Below are positions 7,448 to 15,341 of a stretch of 38,838 nucleotides of DNA, piece by piece. The DNA is taken from NCBI GenBank assembly GCA_900473805.1, contig UCMS01000034.1, positions 1-38,838 on the forward strand, written 5' to 3'. A program made the position numbers and the translations under genes. The notes below the pieces were generated by a model. That model made no database searches. It was not told the DNA's origin and saw only the letters and a program-made list of their open reading frames with translations. How positions within the stretch are numbered: the stretch's first letter is position 1; each line of letters opens with the position of its first letter. The DNA comes from Hyphomicrobiales bacterium (GTDB taxonomy: Bacteria > Pseudomonadota > Alphaproteobacteria > Rhizobiales > Rhizobiaceae).

Positions 7448-7846
7448 ATGACGATGACTGATCCGTTGGGCGATATGCTCACCCGCATCCGCAATGGCGC
7501 CGCACGCCGCAAGAGCTCGGTCAGCACGCCGGCCTCGAACCTGCGCGCCCGCGTTCTCGATGTTCTGCAGGCCGAAGGTTACATCCGCGGCTACAGCCAG
7601 GTCGATTACGGCAATGGCAAGTCCGAGCTCACGATCGAACTGAAGTACTACGAAGGTGCTTCGGTCATTCGCGAAATCGGCCGCGTCTCCAAGCCGGGCC
7701 GCCGAGTTTATGTCTCGGTCAAGTCCATCCCGCAGGTCGCGAACGGCCTCGGCATCACCATCCTTTCGACTCCGAAGGGCGTGATGGCCGATCACCAGGC
7801 TCGCGAACAGAACGTTGGTGGTGAGGTTCTCTGCTCTGTCTTCTAA
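7448..7846 (+). CDS. rpsH: 30S ribosomal protein S8
   Basis: This 132-residue protein begins MTMTDPLGDMLTRIRNGAARR and ends with the typical REQNVGGEVLCSVF. S8 binds the central domain of 16S rRNA. In E. coli it is the translational repressor of the spc operon, acting at the rplE start; conservation of that control here is untested. AAGGAG is 8 nt before the start. Confidence 0.97.
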   Translation: MTMTDPLGDMLTRIRNGAARRKSSVSTPASNLRARVLDVLQAEGYIRGYSQVDYGNGKSELTIELKYYEGASVIREIGRVSKPGRRVYVSVKSIPQVANGLGITILSTPKGVMADHQAREQNVGGEVLCSVF

Positions 7847-7890
7847 GACAGTGCAGGGGAACTCCATAGCGAACAGACAGGATAAAAACT

Positions 7891-8424
7891 ATGTCTCGTA
7901 TCGGTAAGAAGCCCGTTCCGGTTCCGGCTGGCGTGACCGCCTCTGTCGAAGGCCAGAAGGTCTCTGCAAAGGGCCCGAAGGGTGAACTCTTCTTCGTCGC
8001 AAACGACGAAATCTCCGTGAAGCTGGAAGACAACGCTGTTGTCGTTCAGCCGATCAACAACACCAAGGATGCTCGTTCCAAGTGGGGCATGTCCCGCACG
8101 ATGGTCGAGAACATCTTCAAGGGTGTCAAGGACGGTTACGAGCGCAAGCTCGAAATCAACGGCGTCGGTTACCGTGCCGCCCTGCAGGGCAAGAACCTGC
8201 AGCTGGCTCTCGGCTTCAGCCATGACGTCGTATACGAGCCGCCGGTCGGCATCACGATCGCTGTTCCGAAGCCGACCGAAATCGTCGTGTCTGGCATCAA
8301 CAAGCAGCAGGTCGGCCAGGTTGCCGCCGAGATCCGCGAATATCGCGGTCCGGAGCCCTACAAGGGCAAGGGCGTCAAGTATGCCGAAGAGCGGATCGTC
8401 CGCAAAGAAGGCAAGAAGAAGTAA
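7891..8424 (+). CDS. rplF: 50S ribosomal protein L6
   Basis: The 177-residue protein has the two repeated L6 folds and the conserved C-terminal RGPEPYKGKGVKYAEE (about residues 152-167). L6 binds near the sarcin-ricin loop and is needed for late 50S assembly. The 44-nt gap before it holds no clear structure. It ends 12 nt before rplR. Confidence 0.97.
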   Translation: MSRIGKKPVPVPAGVTASVEGQKVSAKGPKGELFFVANDEISVKLEDNAVVVQPINNTKDARSKWGMSRTMVENIFKGVKDGYERKLEINGVGYRAALQGKNLQLALGFSHDVVYEPPVGITIAVPKPTEIVVSGINKQQVGQVAAEIREYRGPEPYKGKGVKYAEERIVRKEGKKK

Positions 8425-8436
8425 GGATCGCGCGAA

Positions 8437-8799
8437 ATGGCAAGCAGAAAAGAAGCACTTGTTCGCCGTGCGAACCGCGTACGGCGTCAGATCAAGGCGG
8501 TGGCAAATGGCCGTCCGCGTCTGTCGGTACATCGCTCTTCGAAGAACATCTACGCTCAGATCATCGACGACGTTGCCGGCAAGACCCTTGCCGCTGCTTC
8601 GACGCTCGATGGCGGCCTGAAGGGCGAGCTCAAGACCGGCGCCGACACCGCAGCAGCAGCTGCCGTTGGCAAGCTGGTTGCAGAGCGTGCCGTCAAGGCT
8701 GGCGTGAAGGAAGTGGTCTTCGACCGTGGCGCCTTCATCTATCACGGCCGCATCAAGGCCCTGGCAGAAGCTGCCCGCGAAGGCGGTCTGTCCTTCTGA
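8437..8799 (+). CDS. rplR: 50S ribosomal protein L18
   Basis: The 120-residue protein begins MASRKEALVRRANRVRRQIK, a basic N-terminal tail, followed by the 5S rRNA-binding core with RPRLSVHRSSKNIYAQIIDD (about residues 28-47). It joins L5 and 5S rRNA in the central protuberance. AAGGA lies before the start. A 145-nt gap with three hairpins separates it from rpsE. Confidence 0.97.
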   Translation: MASRKEALVRRANRVRRQIKAVANGRPRLSVHRSSKNIYAQIIDDVAGKTLAAASTLDGGLKGELKTGADTAAAAAVGKLVAERAVKAGVKEVVFDRGAFIYHGRIKALAEAAREGGLSF

Positions 8800-8808
8800 T
8801 AAAGAATT

Positions 8809-8895
8809 TCCGCCCGAGCTTGCGTTCGGGCGGATATCCGGCTTATAGAGCCGGCCACACCGGATTCCACCTTGACCCGTCAGGGCAGGGTGGAA
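8809..8895 (+). repeat. Three consecutive hairpins between rplR and rpsE
   Basis: The 145-nt gap contains a perfect 9-bp stem (TCCGCCCGA 8809-8817 with 8826-8834), a 6-bp stem (CCGGCT 8838-8843 with 8849-8854) and a 7-bp outer stem (TTCCACC 8865-8871 with 8889-8895) with further inner pairing. None has a T-run. They are probably RNA structures for processing or translational control rather than terminators. Confidence 0.55.
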
Positions 8896-8944
8896 CTTTG
8901 CGTAATCTGCCGATTGCACCCGGAAAAGAAAAAGGAAAAGGACA

Positions 8945-9514
8945 ATGGCACAAGAAAAGCGTGGTTCGCGCGAAGATCGCCAGAACCGTGAAGAACGCGA
9001 TAGCGAATTTGTCGACAAGCTGGTCGCCATCAACCGCGTCGCCAAGGTAGTCAAGGGTGGCCGTCGCTTCGGCTTCGCCGCCCTCGTCGTCGTCGGCGAC
9101 CAGAAGGGCCGCGTTGGCTTCGGCCATGGCAAGGCACGTGAAGTGCCGGAAGCCATCCGCAAGGCCACCGAAGCTGCCAAGCGCGAACTGATCTTCGTTC
9201 CGCTGCGTGACGGCCGCACCCTGCACCACGACGTCAATGGTCGCCATGGCGCTGGTAAGGTTCTCCTGCGCGCCGCCAAGGCCGGTACCGGTATCATCGC
9301 CGGTGGCCCGATGCGCGCCGTGTTCGAGACGCTCGGCATGCACGACGTTGTCGCCAAGTCGACCGGTTCGTCGAACCCGTACAACATGGTTCGCGCCACG
9401 TTTGACGCTCTGAAGTCTCAGGTTCATCCGAAGGACATCGCTGCTCAGCGTGGTCTGAAGTATGCAACCCTCCAGGCTCGCCGCGCTGCCTCTGGCAACG
9501 CTGCTGACGAATAA
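8945..9514 (+). CDS. rpsE: 30S ribosomal protein S5
   Basis: The 189-residue protein has the S5 double-stranded-RNA-binding-like domain with VAINRVAKVVKGGRRFGFAA (about residues 28-47) and the C-terminal S5 domain. S5 is at the mRNA entry site and affects decoding accuracy. AAAGGAAAAGGA precedes the start, which comes directly after a 145-nt hairpin-rich gap. Confidence 0.97.
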   Translation: MAQEKRGSREDRQNREERDSEFVDKLVAINRVAKVVKGGRRFGFAALVVVGDQKGRVGFGHGKAREVPEAIRKATEAAKRELIFVPLRDGRTLHHDVNGRHGAGKVLLRAAKAGTGIIAGGPMRAVFETLGMHDVVAKSTGSSNPYNMVRATFDALKSQVHPKDIAAQRGLKYATLQARRAASGNAADE

Positions 9515-9528
9515 GAGGAGTCGGATCC

Positions 9529-9738
9529 ATGGCTAAGGCTACGAAGAAGACTGAAGCAAAGACGATCACGATCGAGCAGATCGGTTCGCCCATTCGCCGT
9601 CCGGCAATCCAGCGTGCAACGCTGGTGGGTCTGGGCCTCAACAAGATGCACCGGGTCCGCACCCTGGAAGATACGCCTTCCGTTCGTGGCATGATCCGTG
9701 CTGTCCAGCATCTCGTTCGCGTCGTCGACGAGAAGTGA
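9529..9738 (+). CDS. rpmD: 50S ribosomal protein L30
   Basis: This 69-residue protein is slightly longer than many L30 proteins because of a lysine-rich N-terminal tail (MAKATKKTEAKTITI). The core has the L30 features: IRRPAIQRATLVGLGLNK and the ending GMIRAVQHLVRVVDEK. L30 lies on the 50S surface near 5S rRNA. It follows rpsE by 14 nt with GAGGAG and precedes rplO by 16 nt. Confidence 0.96.
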   Translation: MAKATKKTEAKTITIEQIGSPIRRPAIQRATLVGLGLNKMHRVRTLEDTPSVRGMIRAVQHLVRVVDEK

Positions 9739-9754
9739 GACGGGGGAAGTCATC

Positions 9755-10234
9755 ATGAAACTGAATGAAATCAAAGACAACGAAGGCGCTTCCAAGGACC
9801 GTATCCGCGTAGGTCGCGGTATTGGTTCCGGCAAGGGCAAGACCGGTGGTCGCGGTGTGAAGGGTCAGAAGGCTCGTTCGGGCGTCGCCATCAACGGCTT
9901 CGAAGGCGGCCAGATGCCGATCTATCGTCGCCTGCCGAAGCGCGGCTTCACCAACATCTTCGCATCGGAATACGTCACCGTTTCGCTCGGCCGTATCCAG
10001 ACCGCGATCGATGCTGGCAAGCTCGACGCCAAGTCGACGATCGATGCAGCGGCTCTCAAGGCAGCTGGCGTCATCCGTCGTCCGAAGGACGGCGTTCGCA
10101 TCCTCGCCGACGGCGAGCTGAAGGCGAAGATCTCGGTCGAAGTTGCCGGCGCCTCCAAGGCCGCCGTCGAGAAGATCGAAAAGGCCGGCGGTTCGGCCAA
10201 GCTGCTCGAAGCAGCCAAGGAAGCCGCTGAATAA
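9755..10234 (+). CDS. rplO: 50S ribosomal protein L15
   Basis: The start at 9755 (MKLNEIKDNEGASKDRIRVG) gives a 159-residue L15 with its Gly-rich, very basic N-terminal extension (GRGIGSGKGKTGGRGVKGQK, about residues 21-40) that threads into 23S rRNA. L15 is a late assembly protein. GGGGAAG lies before the start. A terminator-like hairpin begins 10 nt after its stop. Confidence 0.97.
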   Translation: MKLNEIKDNEGASKDRIRVGRGIGSGKGKTGGRGVKGQKARSGVAINGFEGGQMPIYRRLPKRGFTNIFASEYVTVSLGRIQTAIDAGKLDAKSTIDAAALKAAGVIRRPKDGVRILADGELKAKISVEVAGASKAAVEKIEKAGGSAKLLEAAKEAAE

Positions 10235-10244
10235 GTGACAGACA

Positions 10245-10276
10245 ATCGCCCGGGGTGCTTCACACCGGGCGATTTT
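10245..10276 (+). terminator. Terminator-like hairpin between rplO and secY
   Basis: ATCGCCCGG (10245-10253) pairs with 10265-10273, with an 11-nt loop that can itself pair, and TTTT follows (10273-10276). It is placed before secY in a 236-nt gap. A second AT-rich inverted repeat (CTGTTTT 10393-10399 with AAAACAG 10405-10411) lies nearer secY. Together they may reduce secY/adk expression relative to the ribosomal genes. Confidence 0.6.
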
Positions 10277-10470
10277 GCTCCCATATGTGAGCCTCACGAT
10301 CCCAGGACGGAATGGACGTCGTTTCGTCTTCCGGGTCATCTGGAAAACAAGGGTGTGAGGCATGCGGTTGCTCGCCAACTTCTCCCCGCGCCCTGTTTTC
10401 TTAAAAAACAGTTTGAACGAACAGCCTACGGCAGCGAAAGTCGCGTCGATCTAGGTTTGCGGAGAATTTT

Positions 10471-11811
10471 ATGGCTTCTGCAGCGGAACAACTGGCCTCG
10501 AACCTCAACTTCTCGACTTTCGCCAAGGCGGAAGATCTGAAGAAGCGCCTGTGGTTCACTCTGGCCGCATTGCTGGTCTATCGCCTCGGCACGCATATTC
10601 CGCTGCCCGGCCTCAATCCCGAAGCTTATGCCCAGGCCTTCCAGGGCCAGTCGGGCGGCATTCTCGGCCTTTTCAACATGTTTGCGGGCGGCGCTGTCCA
10701 GCGCATGGCGATCTTCGCGCTCGGCATCATGCCCTATATCTCCGCCTCCATCATCGTCCAGCTCATGACCTCGGTCGTGCCCGCTCTGGAGCAGCTGAAG
10801 AAAGAAGGCGAACAAGGTCGCAAGATCATCAACCAGTACACGCGCTACGGCACCGTTTTGCTCGGCGCGCTGCAGGCCTATGGCATTGCAGTGGGCCTCG
10901 AGTCCGGCCAGGGAATCGTGGTTGACCCAGGCATCTTCTTCAAGGTGTCGACCGTTCTGACCCTGCTCGGTGGCACCATGTTCCTGATGTGGCTCGGTGA
11001 GCAGATCACCTCGCGCGGCATCGGCAACGGCATTTCGCTGATCATCTTTGCCGGCATCGCCGCTGGCCTGCCGACCGCCATTGCCCACACGCTCGAACTC
11101 GGCCGCACCGGCGCGCTCTCGACCTTCCTGATCTTTGCGGTCATCATCGTCGCCATCGGCGTCATCGCGCTGATTGTCTTCGTCGAACGCGCCCAGCGCC
11201 GCCTTCTGATCCAGTATCCGAAGCGGCAGGTCGGCAACCGCATGTTCCAGGGCGATACGTCGCACCTACCGCTGAAGCTCAACACTTCGGGCGTCATCCC
11301 GGCGATCTTCGCATCGTCGCTGCTGTTGCTGCCCGCAACTGCCGCAGGTTTTGCCGGCACGTCGCAGATGCCGGCCTGGGCGACCACGATCATTGCCTCC
11401 CTCAGCCACGGCCAGCCGGTCTACATGCTGATGTACGGCGCCCTGATCGCCTTCTTCGCCTTCTTCTACACCGCGATCGTCTTCAACCCGAAGGACACGG
11501 CCGACAATCTGAAGAAGCATGGCGGCTTCATCCCGGGCATCCGCCCCGGCGACCGCACGGCCGAATACATCGACTACGTGCTGACCCGCATCACGGTCAT
11601 CGGCGCGATCTATCTGGTCTTCGTCTGCATTCTTCCCGAAATCCTCATCGCACGCACCGGCATCCCATTAGCCCTTGGTGGTACGTCGCTTTTGATTGTT
11701 GTCAGCGTTACCCTTGATACTGTAGCACAGATTCAGGGACATCTGATCGCGCAGCAATATGAAGGCCTGATCAAGAAGTCGAAGCTGCGTGGAGGAAAGA
11801 GGGGACGATGA
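10471..11811 (+). CDS. secY: Preprotein translocase subunit SecY
   Basis: The 446-residue inner membrane protein is SecY, the channel of the Sec translocon. It has ten predicted hydrophobic segments, the plug region after TM1 (residues about 50-75, GLFNMFAGGAVQRMAIFALG at about 65-84), and the conserved cytoplasmic loop with RKIINQYTRYGT. It starts with GGAG 6-7 nt before ATG. The family is usually in the spc cluster. Its last 4 nt overlap the adk start (ATGA). Confidence 0.97.
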   Translation: MASAAEQLASNLNFSTFAKAEDLKKRLWFTLAALLVYRLGTHIPLPGLNPEAYAQAFQGQSGGILGLFNMFAGGAVQRMAIFALGIMPYISASIIVQLMTSVVPALEQLKKEGEQGRKIINQYTRYGTVLLGALQAYGIAVGLESGQGIVVDPGIFFKVSTVLTLLGGTMFLMWLGEQITSRGIGNGISLIIFAGIAAGLPTAIAHTLELGRTGALSTFLIFAVIIVAIGVIALIVFVERAQRRLLIQYPKRQVGNRMFQGDTSHLPLKLNTSGVIPAIFASSLLLLPATAAGFAGTSQMPAWATTIIASLSHGQPVYMLMYGALIAFFAFFYTAIVFNPKDTADNLKKHGGFIPGIRPGDRTAEYIDYVLTRITVIGAIYLVFVCILPEILIARTGIPLALGGTSLLIVVSVTLDTVAQIQGHLIAQQYEGLIKKSKLRGGKRGR

Positions 11812-12458
11812 GACTGATTCTGTTAGGACCGCCGGGCGCGGGGAAGGGGACCCAGGCCCAGCGGATCGTGGAGAAGCACGGCATCCCGCAGCTTTCCACA
11901 GGTGACATGCTTCGTGCCGCGGTTTCCGCCGGCACGGAGGTTGGCAAGCGCGCCAAGGCCGTCATGGACGCCGGCAAGCTCGTTTCCGACGAGATCGTCA
12001 TCGCCATCGTTTCCGAGCGCATCGATGCGCCCGACTGCGCCAATGGCTTCATCCTCGATGGTTTCCCGCGCACGCTCGTTCAGGCGGACGCCACGGAAGC
12101 TATGCTGTCCGGCAAGAATCTCGACCTGTCGGCCGTGATCGAGATCCGCGTCGACGACGAGATCCTCGCCGACCGAATCGCCGGCCGCTACACCTGCGCC
12201 AATTGCGGCGCCGGTTATCACGACGAAAACCTGAAGCCGAAGGTGGAAGGCGTCTGCGACAAGTGCGGTTCGACCCACTTCAAGCGTCGTCCGGACGACA
12301 ATCGCGAAACGGTCCGCACCCGCCTTCAGGCCTACTACAAGGAAACCTCGCCGCTGATCGGCTATTACCACGCCAAGGGTAAGCTGCATTCGGTCGACGG
12401 CATGGGTGAGATCGATGCCGTCACCGGCGAGATCGAGGCCATCCTCGCCGGGCTCTGA
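11808..12458 (+). CDS. adk: Adenylate kinase, zinc-lid type
   Basis: The 216-residue protein interconverts ATP + AMP and 2 ADP. The P-loop GPPGAGKGTQ is at residues 7-16, the AMP-binding region DGFPRT at 84-89, and the LID (about 126-165) carries four cysteines, C130, C133, C150 and C153, arranged CxxC...CxxC, so it probably binds zinc as in Gram-positive and many alphaproteobacterial enzymes. Translationally coupled to secY by a 4-nt overlap. Confidence 0.97.
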   Translation: MRLILLGPPGAGKGTQAQRIVEKHGIPQLSTGDMLRAAVSAGTEVGKRAKAVMDAGKLVSDEIVIAIVSERIDAPDCANGFILDGFPRTLVQADATEAMLSGKNLDLSAVIEIRVDDEILADRIAGRYTCANCGAGYHDENLKPKVEGVCDKCGSTHFKRRPDDNRETVRTRLQAYYKETSPLIGYYHAKGKLHSVDGMGEIDAVTGEIEAILAGL

Positions 12459-12689
12459 ACCCGGCGGATTCCAAGAATCTTCGCGGGGCCGGTTGCTTTT
12501 GGTGACCGATTCCGTTAAAGACCGCGCCAACTCGCGACATGACTGCGATCGGCGCGTTCTTCCAAAACGCTGGGAGACCGGGTTCGATCGTTTTGGTTTG
12601 TCGAGAACCCGATTTGTAATTGCGGTCCATCTGGGCCGTGTAACGAGACACCACTTGCCGGATGGCAACTGGAAGCAAGGAGAATAGGC
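12459..12689 (+). promoter_or_regulatory. Structured leader between adk and rpsM
   Basis: This 231-nt gap has no gene (rpmJ is absent). CGCGCC (12523-12528) pairs with GGCGCG (12551-12556), with an inner TCGC/GCGA stem. Downstream, CCAAAACG (12562-12569) can pair with CGTTTTGG (12589-12596), while CGGGTTC (12579-12585) can pair with GAACCCG (12605-12611); these two pairings exclude each other. TTGCC-GGAT-GGCAA (12655-12668) ends just before the rpsM ribosome binding site. Function as a leader is inference. Confidence 0.4.
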
Positions 12690-13058
12690 GTGGCACGTAT
12701 CGCTGGCGTCAACATCCCGACTGCGAAGCGCGTTGTTATCGCGCTGACCTATATTCACGGGATCGGCCCGAAGTTCGCACAGGAAATCATGGAGAAGGTC
12801 GGTCTTCCGGCTGATAAGCGCGTTCACCAGCTGACCGACGCTGAAGTTCTCCAGATCCGCGAAACCATCGACCGCGATTACCAGGTCGAAGGTGACCTGC
12901 GTCGCGAAACCGCGATGAACATCAAGCGTCTGATGGACCTCGGCTGCTACCGTGGCCTGCGCCATCGTCGTGGTCTGCCGGTACGCGGTCAGCGCACGCA
13001 CACCAACGCCCGCACCCGCAAGGGTCCGGCGAAGGCGATCGCTGGTAAGAAGAAGTAA
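12690..13058 (+). CDS. rpsM: 30S ribosomal protein S13
   Basis: The 122-residue S13 starts at a GTG codon (MARIAGVNIPTAKRVVIALT), preceded by AAGGAG. It has the helix-hairpin-helix region IHGIGPKFAQEI (about residues 24-35) and the basic C-terminal tail RGQRTHTNARTRKGPAK that contacts P-site tRNA. S13 and S19 form the head bridge to the 50S. It opens the alpha-type cluster; no rpmJ lies before it. Confidence 0.97.
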   Translation: MARIAGVNIPTAKRVVIALTYIHGIGPKFAQEIMEKVGLPADKRVHQLTDAEVLQIRETIDRDYQVEGDLRRETAMNIKRLMDLGCYRGLRHRRGLPVRGQRTHTNARTRKGPAKAIAGKKK

Positions 13059-13079
13059 TTTTTCGTGGCATTGGGAAAA

Positions 13080-13115
13080 GGCAGTGGGCAGCAGGGTGAC
13101 CTGGTGCCCACTGCC
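13080..13115 (+). repeat. Long GNRA-capped hairpin between rpsM and rpsK
   Basis: GGCAGTGGGCA (13080-13090) pairs perfectly with TGCCCACTGCC (13105-13115). Inside, CAGG (13092-13095) pairs with CCTG (13100-13103) around a GTGA tetraloop, leaving one G-G mismatch. No T-run follows (TTCATCC), so this is a stable RNA element or mRNA processing site in a 128-nt gap rather than a standard terminator. Confidence 0.6.
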
Positions 13116-13186
13116 TTCATCCTGTTGCCCCGATTGGTGTAGCCGCTGGCATTACGGCGGTGCTTAGATCAACTGAAAGGAAGACC

Positions 13187-13576
13187 ATGGCCAAGGAAGC
13201 CGCACGCGTCCGCCGTCGCGAACGCAAGAATATCTCGTCGGGCGTTGCCCACGTCAACTCGACCTTCAACAACACGATGATCACCATCACCGACGCACAG
13301 GGCAACGCCATTGCCTGGTCGTCTGCTGGTGCCAAGGGCTTCAAGGGTTCGCGTAAGTCGACCCCGTTTGCTGCCCAGATCGCTGCTGAAGACTGCGCCA
13401 AGAAGGCCCAGGAACACGGCATGAAGTCTCTGGAAGTGGAAGTCTGCGGTCCGGGTTCGGGTCGTGAATCCGCTCTGCGCGCCCTTCAGGCTGCCGGCTT
13501 CATGATCACGTCCATCCGCGACGTGACCCCGATCCCGCACAATGGCTGCCGTCCGCGCAAGAAGCGTCGCGTCTGA
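13187..13576 (+). CDS. rpsK: 30S ribosomal protein S11
   Basis: Starting at 13187 (MAKEAARVRRRERKNISSGV), the 129-residue protein has the S11 core VNSTFNNTMITITDAQGNAI (about residues 23-42) and the C-terminal VTPIPHNGCRPRKKRRV. S11 forms the 30S platform near the E site. AAAGGAAG is the ribosome binding site. A frame open from 13160 would add nine atypical residues and is not used. Confidence 0.97.
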   Translation: MAKEAARVRRRERKNISSGVAHVNSTFNNTMITITDAQGNAIAWSSAGAKGFKGSRKSTPFAAQIAAEDCAKKAQEHGMKSLEVEVCGPGSGRESALRALQAAGFMITSIRDVTPIPHNGCRPRKKRRV

Positions 13577-13591
13577 TCATCCTTCGTCTTG

Positions 13592-13617
13592 CCGGGCGGG
13601 CGTTGTCGCCTTCCCGG
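13592..13617 (+). repeat. Hairpin between rpsK and rpoA
   Basis: CCGGG (13592-13596) pairs with CCCGG (13613-13617) and GGCG (13599-13602) with CGCC (13607-13610) around TTGT, leaving a 2x2 internal loop. It has no clear T-run. It lies 15 nt after the rpsK stop and about 58 nt before rpoA. Confidence 0.45.
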
Positions 13618-13674
13618 TGCTTCTCATATTCGGCCGTCACGATTGAATGGTGATGGCGAACGGAAGGTAAAATC

Positions 13675-14685
13675 ATGATTCAGAAGAATTGGCAGGAACT
13701 GATCAAGCCGAACAAGGTGGAATTCTCCTCCTCCGGCCGCACCAAGGCGACCCTCGTCGCCGAGCCGCTCGAGCGTGGCTTCGGCCTGACGCTCGGCAAC
13801 GCTCTGCGTCGCGTTCTCCTGTCGTCGCTTCGTGGTGCAGCGGTTACCGCTGTCCAGATCGACGGCGTTCTGCACGAGTTCTCGTCTATCCCGGGCGTTC
13901 GCGAAGATGTCACCGACATCGTCCTGAACATCAAGGAAATCGCCATCAAGATGGACGGCGACGATGCCAAGCGCATGGTTGTCCGCAAGCAGGGTCCGGG
14001 CGTCGTCACCGCTGGTGACATCCAGACCGTCGGCGACATCGAGATCCTGAACCCGAACCATGTGATCTGCACGCTCGACGAGGGCGCCGAGATCCGCATG
14101 GAGTTCACGGTCAACAACGGCAAGGGTTACGTCCCGGCCGAGCGCAACCGCGCGGAAGATGCTCCGATCGGCCTGATCCCGGTCGACAGCCTCTACTCGC
14201 CGGTCAAGAAGGTGTCCTACAAGGTGGAAAACACCCGCGAAGGACAGGTTCTCGACTACGACAAGCTGCTGATGACCATCGAAACCGATGGTTCGGTCAC
14301 CGGTGAAGATGCAGTTGCTTTCGCAGCCCGCATTCTCCAGGACCAGCTCGGCGTCTTCGTCAACTTCGACGAGCCGCAGAAGGAAGTCGAAGAAGAGTCG
14401 GTTACCGAACTAGCCTTCAACCCGGCTTTGCTCAAGAAGGTCGACGAACTGGAGCTTTCGGTCCGTTCGGCGAACTGCCTGAAGAACGACAACATTGTCT
14501 ACATCGGCGATCTGATCCAGAAGACCGAGGCAGAAATGCTGCGCACGCCGAACTTCGGTCGCAAGTCGCTCAACGAAATCAAGGAAGTTCTCGCTTCCAT
14601 GGGCCTGCACCTTGGTATGGAAGTACCGGCATGGCCGCCCGAGAACATCGAAGATCTCGCGAAGCGTTACGAAGACCAGTATTAA
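13675..14685 (+). CDS. rpoA: DNA-directed RNA polymerase alpha subunit
   Basis: The 336-residue protein has the assembly domain (about residues 1-230, with RGFGLTLGNALRRVLLSS at about 38-55 for dimerisation and beta/beta' binding) and the C-terminal domain (about 250-320, with the helix-hairpin-helix GRKSLNEIKEVLA) that contacts UP-element DNA and activators. GGAAGG precedes ATG. It lies between rpsK and rplQ in the usual order. Confidence 0.98.
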   Translation: MIQKNWQELIKPNKVEFSSSGRTKATLVAEPLERGFGLTLGNALRRVLLSSLRGAAVTAVQIDGVLHEFSSIPGVREDVTDIVLNIKEIAIKMDGDDAKRMVVRKQGPGVVTAGDIQTVGDIEILNPNHVICTLDEGAEIRMEFTVNNGKGYVPAERNRAEDAPIGLIPVDSLYSPVKKVSYKVENTREGQVLDYDKLLMTIETDGSVTGEDAVAFAARILQDQLGVFVNFDEPQKEVEEESVTELAFNPALLKKVDELELSVRSANCLKNDNIVYIGDLIQKTEAEMLRTPNFGRKSLNEIKEVLASMGLHLGMEVPAWPPENIEDLAKRYEDQY

Positions 14686-14693
14686 TAACAGTG

Positions 14694-14744
14694 AAGGCAG
14701 CCTCTAAGCCTGCCTTTCCCCGTCAAACTGCGGGCGAATGCCCG
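14694..14744 (+). repeat. Two hairpins between rpoA and rplQ
   Basis: AAGGCAG (14694-14700) pairs with CTGCCTT (14710-14716), and CGGGC (14731-14735) with GCCCG (14740-14744). The text GGCAGCCTCT recurs further on (from 14760), giving a short direct repeat in the same 116-nt gap. No strong T-run follows. Confidence 0.45.
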
Positions 14745-14801
14745 TATGTGTCAGGAAACGGCAGCCTCTGAGACAGAGCCTGCACTTAAAGGAGAATAGC
14801 A

Positions 14802-15224
14802 ATGCGCCACCAGAAAGCCGGCCGCAAGCTGAACCGTACCGCCAGCCATCGTAAGGCGATGTTCGCCAACATGGCTGCTTCGCTCATCACCCATGAGCAG
14901 ATCGTCACCACCCTGCCGAAGGCGAAGGACCTGCGTCCGATCGTCGAGAAGCTGGTTACCCTCGGCAAGCGCGGCGACCTGCACGCTCGTCGTCAGGCCA
15001 TCTCGCAGATCCAGGATCAGGATGCCGTCAAGAAGCTCTTCGACGCCATCGCGACCCGCTACGCCACCCGCAACGGCGGCTACCTGCGCATCATGAAGGC
15101 CGGTTTCCGCCAGGGCGACAACGCCGCCATGGCCGTCATCGAGTTCGTCGAGCGCGACGTTGACGCCAAGGGCGCAGCCGACAAGGCCCGCGTCGCCGCT
15201 GAAGCCGAAGCGGAAGCAGCGTAA
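14802..15224 (+). CDS. rplQ: 50S ribosomal protein L17
   Basis: The 140-residue protein begins MRHQKAGRKLNRTASHRKAM, the L17 signature, and ends in an alanine/glutamate-rich tail (about residues 118-140) typical of alphaproteobacterial L17. It sits near the tunnel exit on the 50S. AAAGGAG lies upstream. It is the last ribosomal gene; a strong terminator begins 26 nt after the stop. Confidence 0.97.
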   Translation: MRHQKAGRKLNRTASHRKAMFANMAASLITHEQIVTTLPKAKDLRPIVEKLVTLGKRGDLHARRQAISQIQDQDAVKKLFDAIATRYATRNGGYLRIMKAGFRQGDNAAMAVIEFVERDVDAKGAADKARVAAEAEAEAA

Positions 15225-15249
15225 GTTTCTTGCCCGTAAGGGAAGGATG

Positions 15250-15281
15250 AAAAAGCCGGGTGAGCGATCACCCGGCTTTTT
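15250..15281 (+). terminator. Strong intrinsic terminator of the ribosomal cluster
   Basis: A perfect 14-bp stem (AAAAAGCCGGGTGA 15250-15263 with 15268-15281), closed by a GCGA tetraloop, ends in TTTTT. It is the clearest terminator in the window and marks the end of the rpsJ-rplQ region. The A-tract on the 5' arm also allows it to work on the opposite strand. Confidence 0.92.
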
Positions 15282-15341
15282 GCGTTTATATCGTTGGAAC
15301 ACGAAAAGTTGAGGAAAGCGATCTCAGCTCACGCCCGTCGG

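Noticed and set aside
6533..9399. Long minus-strand open frames (444 and 518 codons) opposite rplE to rpsE
   Set aside because: They are shadows of high-G+C ribosomal genes on the other strand; they have no family resemblance, no ribosome binding sites and cross several certain genes.
12575..12615. tRNA-like GGTTCGATC text before rpsM
   Set aside because: It resembles a T-loop, but the flanking bases do not form the T-stem, and no acceptor or anticodon stems fit around it.
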